From contig OW028580.1 of NCBI GenBank assembly GCA_932294295.1, positions 29,204,396-29,268,395 on the forward strand: 64,000 nt of DNA. The letters are read 5' to 3'. Position 1 is the first letter of the stretch, and every line of letters starts with the position of its first letter. Below are positions 55,574 through 64,000 of the stretch, one piece after another. Made by a program: the position numbers and the translations under genes. Origin of the DNA: Alitta virens (taxonomy: Eukaryota > Annelida > Polychaeta > Phyllodocida > Nereididae). The notes below the pieces were generated by a model. It worked only from the letters and a program-made list of their open reading frames with translations. It was not told the origin of the DNA and did not search any database.

Positions 55574-55724
55574 CATGGCCAAATGTGCTACGTGTGTTTT
55601 CCATACGTTAGGATAAACGAATGGAAAACGCATGGTTTTCTCCTCATTATATTTAGGCAAAAACCATGCGATTTCCATGCGTTTATCCTTCTCATGGAAA
55701 ACGCATGTTGCACATTTGGCCATG
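55574..55724. mobile_element. Palindromic MITE A, full-length, TA-flanked
   Basis: CATGGCCAAATGTGCTACGT at the left and TTGCACATTTGGCCATG at the right, flanked by TA. The two inner hairpins around CGTTAGGATAAACG and GCGTTTATCCTTCTCATG match the other copies. Confidence 0.9.
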
Positions 55725-56106
55725 TACCAGTTTTGATCAAGGGAATGCAAAAATTGAGGCATGTACCAGCTGTTCGCTCTTAGTAAAAGAAAACCCTATA
55801 TATTAGAATATAATACACATTATGATAAAAGTGCCAGTTCAATTGATATTTAACCATATGGCAAGCAGAAAGGACAAAGAAACTAAAAAAAACTCATTCT
55901 GACGCAAATCAGATATAAACAGAAAAGGAGGTTCCAGTAGGTGTTCTGCCATTAAACCTGCACCCCACCCTGAATTCAAGAAGCATTGCAGTACATGACT
56001 CACCAACATGCCTTTCTGCTTCTCTTTGTCTCCTCGTAACTACTTGGAGACAATTCTTCACTTCCGAAGCAAATTCTTCCCTTGGACTGGACACCCGGTC
56101 GCCTCG

Positions 56107-56204
56107 GGTGTCACAAGGCTATTGTCTCGCTTAAGTCTGCAGTCGTGTATCTGTCTCTTGCTACTTAACATGTGATGCATTGCACTCGGTGTTGCTTTGC
56201 TAAG
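56107..56204. repeat. Dispersed repeat with the empty site of the hAT-like MITE
   Basis: Reverse-complement partner of 50131-50211. Across the insertion point it keeps one TTGCTAAG (56197-56204, reverse of CTTAGCAA) and no MITE. Confidence 0.8.
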
Positions 56205-56307
56205 GTTCCCATGGTAAGCAGTGAAACCTTTGACCTTTAGGTGGAAAGAATGATCTTCCCATATTATGGTAATTGCTCTTATATTCCTGGTGGAATGGCC
56301 AGCAAAT

Positions 56308-56355
56308 AGAATAGAATAGAATAGAATAGAATAGAATAGAATAGAATAGAATAGA
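56308..56355. repeat. (AATAG)n pentanucleotide microsatellite
   Basis: About nine perfect AGAAT/AATAG units. Confidence 0.95.
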
Positions 56356-56359
56356 GAAG

Positions 56360-57420
56360 CTGGATAAGGAGCTGGTACAGAAAAGCTAAGTAAGATCAGA
56401 GCTGACACTTCTCACACCCTAAAAAATGTTTGGACTCTGTAATAAGTAAAAGGAGATGTAGGATGATATAATATGCAAGAACTAACAGACACAAACATTT
56501 AATTGCGCCCCAGGCTATGGAACTTTTCAACAACAATTATATTCATTTAGTTTATTCTAAATTTTAATTTTCGGTTTTAAATTATACTGTGTGAGCAAGA
56601 AATAACCAGAAATGGGTGTAATAGAGTGGACTTGACTTGAATAGAACGTTGCATTCATGGAATACTAATTTAGTGGTACATTATATAGTATATATAGGAC
56701 CACTCCACAACTTTGCTGTGCCTCTGACCTGTTGGTATTGGTAAATAAATTTTAGAATTTAGATCACAAACATTTTAATACCATTTCAGACTCTGTTAAT
56801 TGTGAAGTCACTTGAACCGCAACATAAAACCATTCTACTGAATGTATATGCTGTCCTATCTTAAATAATCCACTGCCTTTCTTTCCCTGGGAAGCAATTT
56901 TCAACAATGCCGCTATGGCTATATTTGGAACTTCCAACTCGTAAAACAGACATATAATTCAAAAGAACTCGAAACATTTCATCGGTAGATCATTTCCAGC
57001 CATTTAATCATAAAAAAAGAGCATCTAAAACTTTCAGATTCATGACGGAGATGTATGTGAAACTTTTGCAGCAGGCAAGAGAACACAAGGCTTTCTTTTA
57101 CAACATCATGAACCTCCGTGACACACAATAGCATACTGGTAGAGTGTGGCTAAGTGCTTTTAGTCCCATTTTGGGTTTTTGTGATCTATACTTGGATGAC
57201 TAAAAAAGCTTTTATATACAGTATAAAACGTCAAAAAATAGGTTTCCAGCAGACTTGCTATACTACACTGTAAAACATCCCAATTCATTGAAAAAAAAAT
57301 AAAAGGTGCCTCAAGAAAGCACCAGAGTTTCCTGTAAGACTATTTCCAGCACTGCATAGCAATGAAATGTATATCTTATGTAATCATCTACAACCACAGC
57401 CTCAGCTTAGACTCATCTTT
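56360..57420. other. Spacer, nothing recognised
   Basis: AT-rich, no frame or repeat family identified. Confidence 0.4.
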
Positions 57421-57422
57421 TA

Positions 57423-57731
57423 CAGTTAGTTTCATAAAATATGGTCGACTCTAGACAGCTGTAGCGATCTATTCCTGGCTGTTACCATAGTTACAAGACA
57501 GTTGCTTCTGTCCACTGCCAGTTAGTAATTGGTTTACTCAACAAAAACTGACAAATATGCCTAATAAGTCCTAACCTATGGTCCAGATGGTGCTGCATGT
57601 ACTTTATATCCAGCTTTGAGTAGCCAACTATAGCCAGACAGTTCCGTTTAGTGGCAGGTAGCATTGCATAGCAAACATTATCTAGCTTTGTCTCGGTTCA
57701 ATTTGACAGGTCGTTTTATTGAAACTAACTG
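57423..57731. mobile_element. MITE B, TA-flanked
   Basis: Starts CAGTTAGTTTCATAAAATAT and ends TTATTGAAACTAACTG between TA dinucleotides. Internal blocks AGACAGTTCCGTTTAGTGGC and TTCAATTTGACAGGTCG match the family. Confidence 0.9.
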
Positions 57732-58010
57732 TAAATGTCTTGTTCTCCTTCATACACCTCAAGAAAGCCCTTGCAAGTTACCCCTTCCCTCATAGTAAGG
57801 GTGCTAACATAGGGTGAAGACTTCAAATCCTCCATGGCAAAAATATCGTTACAAGTAATACTCCCCCTCTCACCTTATATAAAGTAGTAAGTCCTTTCAT
57901 TTCAGGTGGAACATGGAAAATTAAATCAAAGTCAGCTCTCAATCCCTAACATACATTATACATGGTTATAGATTCGGATACAGCAGGTTCTACTATATAT
58001 ATATATATAT

Positions 58011-58599
58011 TGCTGTACACAGCTTTGTGTGCAGTGTTTGTTGCCCCCAGTATAGAGAGCTCAGGATGTGGATCAATGTTTTTAGTGTAGTTATTGTAGT
58101 TATCACAGCTTTATGACACAACACCAGCCATCGTTGTCCTGAAATTATTCATTATTAAAATTCAATTGCTAACAAGATGCTGAAGGGATAATATCAGGGA
58201 AATGTGTCAAAATGTTACTGGTCACTGGTCACAATACAGTGTAGTAGTTTGTTGATGTGCTGTGGAGATTACTTTACTAGGAAGGAGCTCAGAAGTTTGT
58301 AAGTTTAATTCTTGGTTTATTGTATTCCTTTAGTCCATGATAAATGTAATGTATTTATACTTAAATGGCTGGGCCCATGTTATGCCTAATGTGTATATCT
58401 CACTATGTATACAAACAATTAACCCTAGTTTGCATGTTTTGCATGTCTTGCATGTTTTGCATGTCTTGTCTGTCTTGTATGTCTTTCTGTGTATTTATGC
58501 CGTGTTTCTGCTTTACAGATTCACCAGTTAGTCAACACTTTCTGAGTGAAATAAAGACTTAGTTTCAAAACAAGTTTGTTCTTCTCCACGGCCGTTACA
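58011..58599 (+). mobile_element. Candidate solo LTR
   Basis: A 589-bp segment starts TGCTGTACACAGC and ends GGCCGTTACA, so it has TG...CA termini. An AATAAA lies about 50 bp before the end, and TATATA-type sequence abuts both sides. The flanks are low-complexity, so the duplication is weak evidence. No similarity to the 27658 LTR. It contains a small minisatellite at 58429-58486. Confidence 0.35.
58429..58486. repeat. TGCATGTYTT tandem repeat
   Basis: Ten-base units TGCATGTTTT, TGCATGTCTT and variants, about five copies. Confidence 0.85.
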
Positions 58600-58876
58600 T
58601 ATATATTAAATAACTTTGGGTAGTACCACTGTAAATGTTGTTAGCATGTGTAGTTATAAAACTGGGTTTTAATTCTCAACATTTGCAAACTTACATGGCA
58701 TGCAATATGCCAACAGGATGTGAAATAAATTAATTGTTTTTCTGGCTCATGATGACCAGAAACTAGATATGAGAGTTGCGTATGACAGTGATGGTGGATC
58801 CTAAATAGGATAACTATGTGATATTCCAGAATGAAATAAAGGCTGGTGAGCTCTATCCAAGTATGATACATGTGTA

Positions 58877-58945
58877 CATGGCCAAATGTGCCACGTGCGT
58901 TTTTAGCATGGTTTTTAGCTAATTATAAATGCATGGAAGAAATCA
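58877..58945. mobile_element. Palindromic MITE A, truncated
   Basis: CATGGCCAAATGTGCCACGT after TA, then GCATGGTTTTTAGCTAATTA. The right half is missing. Confidence 0.75.
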
Positions 58946-59044
58946 TCAGGTCAAAAGTGCATTTTTTTCTGTATATTTTTTTATAAAATATTTCTTAATA
59001 TAGAGATTCTAGGGTTAGGTTACGTATTACTGCATTCATTGCTG

Positions 59045-59576
59045 TTGGTGTCCCATGAACAAGCACCCGCAGGCCAAGTGTCCTCCTATATGGCCCTACA
59101 TGTGTATATGGGCAGAATTAATGGCCATGCTTTATGCTTTATGTATATGCAGACCCCATCAGCTGTAGATAGTTTGTGTGTAGGCTCATAGGAAGCTGAG
59201 GCAGGTGCCTGTGCACACATCTTTACTTATTCATGCTAAGGTTTCAAGTCCGATAGCATTCCACACAGGAAAACGTTCCTTAACATTGATTGTATCTGCC
59301 TTCTGACGTCACAAGTCCTAATGGTCCAAATACATCATGACATCATTGCTGAGCTGTGAATGGTCTTTTCTGTTGCTTTCTATTATTTCTTTCTGTCACT
59401 TGCTTTTGTAGACAGATTTCTGCATTGGATTTATTAATTGCGTGAGTAGCTATGACCATACTTCTTATATCTACAACATGTGAATGACCCCTAGGTGGTT
59501 ACTACTATGACTCAATGGTCTAAAATTATAGGCCATATACCTAATCTTCACAAATTGTAGCTTGACTCACAACTAG
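59045..59576. repeat. Dispersed repeat unit (copy 3 of 3), inverted
   Basis: Reverse complement of 48445-49165 with an internal deletion of the segment around 48961-49095. Blocks include GAACAAGCACCCGCAGGCCA, TACATCATGACATCATTGCT and ATGACTCAATGGTCTAAAAT. Confidence 0.85.
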
Positions 59577-59579
59577 TCA

Positions 59580-60195
59580 AATACCATTCATCTCTGGTTG
59601 CGGAAAATATTACGTTCAACAATATTTTTTTCAGCATATTATATGGAATTATTATGAAAAAATAAAAATAGATAATCAGGTGCGAGGAAGATGTAGGCAT
59701 CCCACGAGCTTGAAAAAAGGCAATATCAGAACTTCAGCTGTGAATGGTCTCTTTCTGCATTGTTAGTGATTCATTCCTGTGTTGTTGCATCCGTTTCTTA
59801 AATACATTCCTGTTTAAATTAATGTCACTTTCACATCAATTTCACAGTGCACTGAATGGGGCTTATTAAGAACTAACTGCATGCTATCCTAATTGATTTC
59901 AATTCAGTTTTAAAAAATCAACAATCTTCAGGTATGCTCAAAAGAAATTAAAACCAGAAGGCTCTGATATCAATCAACCAATGAAAGAAGAATCCGTCAA
60001 TAACAGGCCAACTTCCTTAAGGATTAAGTCACTCTCAGACCAAATCACGGACAGGTAAAGGAAAATAAAACAAAAGCTGTCGTAAATTCTGCTCAGGCCC
60101 ACCCCATGCATTTTTCATTAGCTATTGGAGAGTGTACTTATCATGGACTTTTCGCATGTCAAGTTCGTTCACATGGTTCTTAGGTGGTGCATGTA
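59580..60195. other. Spacer, nothing recognised
   Basis: No gene or family repeat seen. Confidence 0.4.
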
Positions 60196-60440
60196 CAGTT
60201 AGTTTCATTAAAAACAGCCCATCAAATAGAGCCTAGCCAAAGCTGTAATTGCTGACTACTCAAAACCGGATCTAAAAGTAAATATTTATGGTATATTACA
60301 TCAATTTACTACATTTGCCAATGTTTACACTTTTCTGGTGATAAATGTAAGCCGACTATGAGCTATAGAAGTGGACAGAGGCAGCTTGGTATAGGTCGCT
60401 ACAGCCGTCTAGAGTCAACCTTTTTTTATGAAACTAACTG
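60196..60440. mobile_element. MITE B, TA-flanked, same orientation as 23769
   Basis: CAGTTAGTTTCATTAAAAAC at the left and TTTTATGAAACTAACTG at the right, TA on both sides. Internal CAAAACCGGATCTAAAAGTA. Confidence 0.9.
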
Positions 60441-60477
60441 TAAGGCAGTGGCTTAGTGTAAATTGACAAGCATGTGA

Positions 60478-60600
60478 TAAAATATATTTATTCAGGGTAA
60501 CAATTCAGATAAATATGCTGTTTTACAATTGGCCCTGATAACAATAAAATCAAATATAATATAAAAATCACATTAAAAAATGACATGAATTGTTCAGTAA
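60478..60600 (-). mobile_element. LINE 3' UTR fragment
   Basis: Plus-strand ATATTTATTCAGGGTAACA and TGTTTTACAATTGGCCCTG parallel 40060-40135, where the corresponding blocks follow the RT remnant. So this is the tail of a second, almost wholly truncated copy. Confidence 0.65.
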
Positions 60601-60604
60601 AGCC

Positions 60605-62020
60605 ACTTCCACTATTTAATGAGATTCGTCCCAAGCATTATTGAAAAGCATTAAAAGTCGTTTTAAACTGCATGTTTTGGGAGCATTTTGATGTTAAGCT
60701 TTATCAGACATGGCTGTATTTGGTATGATTATTTCACTAGCTTATGCCTCAACCTTTCATGAGTGATAAATAACTCCAATCTGTGATGAACTCATGGTGC
60801 CCTACAGAATCTTTCCATAGAGTAAACAACTGATGTGTCTTGATGCATAACATCGCTAATATTCACTTTACTTCTGTTTAATGGTAATGAGTGTCAAATT
60901 ATTTACTCAAATACAGACCAGTCCACAAATCTTCCAACATCACTAAAGAAACAGGATCAACTGACCTCAAAAGATTCTGGAAATAAAATGTCTATTGACT
61001 TTTAAGCAAGTGTAGAGTGCACACCTATTTGCTGTCATAGTGGAAATCTAGGTTCCAAATGATATATGGGAAGGTATGTCTCGTCATCAGCAATAACTTC
61101 TACATGGTATTACAGTTAATATATAACTATGCTTCTTCCAGATGTCCAAAACAATCACTTCACTCAGTACCTGCATTTTGACCACCATTAATGATTGTCA
61201 TGGCAACGTCAGTAAGAACTGCAAAGAGCAGTTTCTGATTGAAATAAAGATATCTGTCGATTGGCTATTATTCTAAGTGAATAATACACAATCTTTCGAT
61301 TCCTTTATGGGCTTGTTTAAGATTATCTAGTCATAATTCTTGAGTGATATCACAACCAGTTGCACCCATAAAATATAAATAAAATAGTTTATAAAATATA
61401 AATAAGTTATTGACCTTACCTCCATTCAATTCAAATTACTGAGAAGACAATGCACTCACCTGGAAAAAAAGAGGAAGAAAATCATCAAAATTCTACAATT
61501 TAGTTGTGCAATTTAACTATAACGAGCATAAATATCATGATAAGTTAAATCATCTTTTTTTCTTTTTTACTCAGGCAATTTAAATTGATAGATATGAGGA
61601 GGGACAGTGAGATATTAAAAGTCCTACAGCAACTACACACAACACACAAAAGTTGGGTTTATTTTTAAAAATCTGGAAATTATGCAAAAAAAGTCAGTTT
61701 GCAGTTATTTATAGAAATCTGTAATATCAAACTCTGGATGCTTTAAAAACGTGGGAATTAGATGGCAAAATTTCAAGACAGTTTTAAGATGCAAGTTTGT
61801 TTGTCCAAGTCCCACGCTGCAGTCATTGAGAAGCCAGTGAAGATAGCTAGAAAAAGTTGTGAACCACTCTCTTCAACATGACAGATTGAAGAATTTATCT
61901 TAATACTCATTCCAAGGCGAGAACAACCAAGCTAAAAATGGTACATATATTAAGAATTTGATAGTATTTGGGAAGGGTGTGTTAAATGTTTGAAAGACTG
62001 ATACGATATGAGTTGCATTC
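60605..62020. other. Spacer containing a candidate splice cluster
   Basis: No coding sequence recognised. It includes the recursive-splice candidate at 61420-61459. Confidence 0.4.
61420..61459 (-). other. Candidate recursive splice site with 40-nt exon
   Basis: On the minus strand a long pyrimidine tract (CTTCCTCTTTTTTTCCAG, ending at 61460) is joined directly to a GTGAGT donor. A second donor, GGAG|GTAAGG, lies 40 nt on (exon end 61420). Every frame of the 40 nt has a stop, as expected of a non-coding RS-exon and unlike a coding exon. Confidence 0.5.
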
Positions 62021-62025
62021 TACTA

Positions 62026-62167
62026 CATGGCCAAAAGTGCCACGTGCATTTTCCATGCATTTATTATAATCAGCATGGTTTTTACCTCATTATAATAAGC
62101 TAAAAACCATGCATTTTCCATGCGTTTATCCTTCTCATGGAAAACACATGTGGCACATTTGGCCATG
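62026..62167. mobile_element. Palindromic MITE A, TA-flanked
   Basis: CATGGCCAAAAGTGCCACGT at the left, GGCACATTTGGCCATG at the right, TA on both sides. One inner hairpin arm is partly degraded. Confidence 0.88.
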
Positions 62168-62169
62168 TA

Positions 62170-62830
62170 GTTAAAGATAAAAAGCATTTTGTGAAATTTA
62201 CTGTTGTTTAAACAAAATATAGAGAATTATTTAAATATCTGTCACATTGATTGAGTGGCATTTAGATTCCCTTTCTATAAGTAAAATAGTGCTGCAAAAA
62301 ATGTAGGTGCGCGAGAGGTCAAGTTGATGAAAAATCTGAGAATTTGGCAAAAAAAGGTGATTGAAGAATTAAGACACCACCTGCTCTGGATTGGCGCTCC
62401 ATTTCTGAAATTTACAAGAATAGAGGCAATTTAATTACTGTGTATAGTTTTATACAATCATATATTCCCAATGAACACTGACAGGCCCAGTTGTCAAGAC
62501 ACTGGCAAGGTTCTGTGAGTGATCATGGGTTTGTAATATCTCGATAGGCCTGTCTCTGAAGGGCTACACAATTCATTCATCAGATTTGGATTCAGCGCCA
62601 TCTAGTTGTATATACCTAAAAACCGACTTCTGGTCCCTCGCCCCAGACTATTAAACCGCATGACATCACTTGGCCATAGGCATATACTCCCCGGGGAGTT
62701 GAGAAAGATTCATGCTTGAACAGGCCTGACAAGGGTGTAAATTGTGATGTCAGCAGAGCTCGATATACATCGACATGGCAGACAGAAAACCCACACATTT
62801 ACATTTACCTAAATACTTACTCAACCGCAT
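62170..62830. other. Spacer, nothing recognised
   Basis: No supported gene. The 60-codon minus frame at 62798-62616 has no motif. Confidence 0.4.
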
Positions 62831-62833
62831 TGG

Positions 62834-63109
62834 CTATTTCACATAAAATAGACAGCTGTAGCGATCCATTCTTGGCTGTAGCAATAACCAGCTAACGCCA
62901 GCTTATTCTGTCTACTTGTCAGCTTACACCAAAAAAAATGAACCTTGGTAACTGTATGCAATTTATCTGACATGTACTTTTAGATTCGACTTTGAGTAGC
63001 CAGCGATAGCCAGACAGTTCTGGTTAGTGGAACCCAGCATCGTAATAGCAGACGTTGTATAGCTTTGTCTGGGTTTAATTTGACAGACCGTTTTTAATGA
63101 AACTAACTG
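62834..63109. mobile_element. MITE B, decayed left end
   Basis: ACAGCTGTAGCGATCCATTC, TAGCCAGCGATAGCCAGACA and a right end TTTTTAATGAAACTAACTG followed by TA. Confidence 0.85.
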
Positions 63110-63321
63110 TAGTTACAACATAGCAAAGACCACTACTCCCATCCCAATTGACTTGTGAAAATGAATAAACTTAACTTATTTATAGCGCGACTTACAAAAA
63201 GGTCTACAGCCACAGAGGAGACACGATATGGTCAACACTCTACAGTCCAAAAGGAGGTACATTTTGATACTAAAAGGTCGACTGGCCATTTTCAAGGAGG
63301 CATCAGGTGAGATAAATGGAG

Positions 63322-63511
63322 TGGTGGTGGTGGTGGATTAGGGCTTTACGTCCTGTATTTCTGCACCTGATGGGCTAATTAGGACAGGTAGGGACCATGG
63401 CAATGAGACAAAGGATGTAACAGCCATCCAACATAGGCTCGACCGGGTTCAAATCCCGGGACCCAGTGGTTGGAAGCCCAGCGCGCTACCACTGAGCTAG
63501 GTCCCCACCCC
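63322..63511 (-). mobile_element. SINE-1 copy, reverse, with 13-bp target duplication
   Basis: On the minus strand: GGGGACCTAGCTCAGTGGTA, GCTTCCAACCACTGGGTCCC, B box GGGATTTGAACCCG, then the family body and an ACC-rich tail. Flanks GAGATAAATGGAG (63309-63321) and GAGATTAATGGAG (63512-63524) form a duplication with one mismatch. This is the best-preserved head in the window. Confidence 0.95.
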
Positions 63512-63691
63512 GAGATTAATGGAGACATCCAAAAAAAAGGGAGAAAACCGTCAAGTAGACAACGCCAAATATTGTTGCCAGCGACTCATGTTTACCAAAC
63601 TTTTATCATAATAGGAACATGCATAAGGTAATATTTGCTATGCAACCCTGCAGAGCTCCAATCCGCTACATTCAATCAGCTCATTGCCCTA

Positions 63692-64000
63692 CAGTTAGTT
63701 TCATAAAATATTGTCGACTCCTTCAGCTATAGCAACCTATTCCTGGCTGTAGCTGTAACCGCTAAAGCCAGCCATTTCTGTCTACTTTTACCTTATAGTT
63801 GGCTTACACCTACCACCACTGAAAAAATGTAAACCATGGTACATATAAGAAGAAAATATTAGAAGTATCTAATATCACATATATATGCATGTGCATGTAC
63901 TTTTAGATCTGACTTTATGTAGCCAGCTATAGCCAGTCAGTTCCGTTTAGTGGCAAGTAGCTTTGTATGGCAGAAGTTGTCTAGCTTTGTCTAGGTTTAA
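63692..64000. mobile_element. MITE B, cut by window end
   Basis: CAGTTAGTTTCATAAAATAT after TA, then AGCCAGCCATTTCTGTCTAC and GACTTTATGTAGCCAGCTAT. The right end lies beyond the window. Confidence 0.88.

Noticed and set aside
63322..63511. Functional tRNA gene on the minus strand
   Set aside because: A and B boxes are good, but the sequence continues into a SINE body with tail and target duplication.
1..64000. Bacterial or viral gene cluster
   Set aside because: No dense coding, no operon spacing. The content is typical of an animal intergenic or intronic region.

Overview
The window looks like nuclear DNA from an animal, probably a marine invertebrate. It is AT-rich and carries spliceosomal splice signals, tRNA-derived SINEs, CR1/L2-like LINE tails, DNA-transposon MITEs, a Ty3/gypsy-type LTR retrotransposon and long polypurine microsatellites. 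An invertebrate deuterostome is a guess. No operons, Shine-Dalgarno sites or CRISPR arrays are seen, and a 200-base N gap (42541-42740) shows this is a draft scaffold. Most long open frames are simple-repeat translations or chance frames.

Layout: 1-27.6 kb is gene-poor and filled with microsatellites (TGAGA, CAGT, TATC, GGAGA, CAGA/CAGC, GTA, GATA, GATT), several SINE copies, two MITEs starting CCCAGATAGC, a ~190-bp imperfect hairpin and a ~0.95-kb foldback. 27658-37180 is a complete 9.5-kb gypsy-like element. Its two 451-bp LTRs look identical, it has a 4-bp GCAT target duplication, and its gag and pol are intact. Pol is offset by -1 and preceded by what reads as a frameshift signal: a T5 run at the gag stop, a 5-nt spacer and an 11-bp stem. 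37.2-45.6 kb holds a SINE, a LINE remnant, the gap and a 1-kb GA-rich tract. 45.7-52.9 kb holds the only cellular gene-like sequences: two divergently oriented, intronless sulfotransferase-like copies 4.3 kb apart. One has a single frame break. The other has several breaks and a SINE in its 3' end. 53-64 kb is again repeats.

Two minus-strand sites (15126/15125 and 61460/61459) have the form polypyrimidine-AG followed directly by GTRAGT, with another donor 40-54 nt downstream. That is the form of recursive splice sites and their exons. If real, much of the window could be intron of a large minus-strand gene.

Repeat families recurring in the window: SINE-1 (tRNA head, 4 copies), SINE-2 (a core containing CCCATGGGGTAAATGTGT, with a 3' hairpin and a TATC tail), a palindromic TA-flanked MITE (CATGGCCAAATGTG, 5 copies), a longer TA-flanked MITE (CAGTTAGTTTCAT, 8 copies including partial ones), and CR1/L2-like 3' ends. 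All similarity statements were made by eye. No database search was done.
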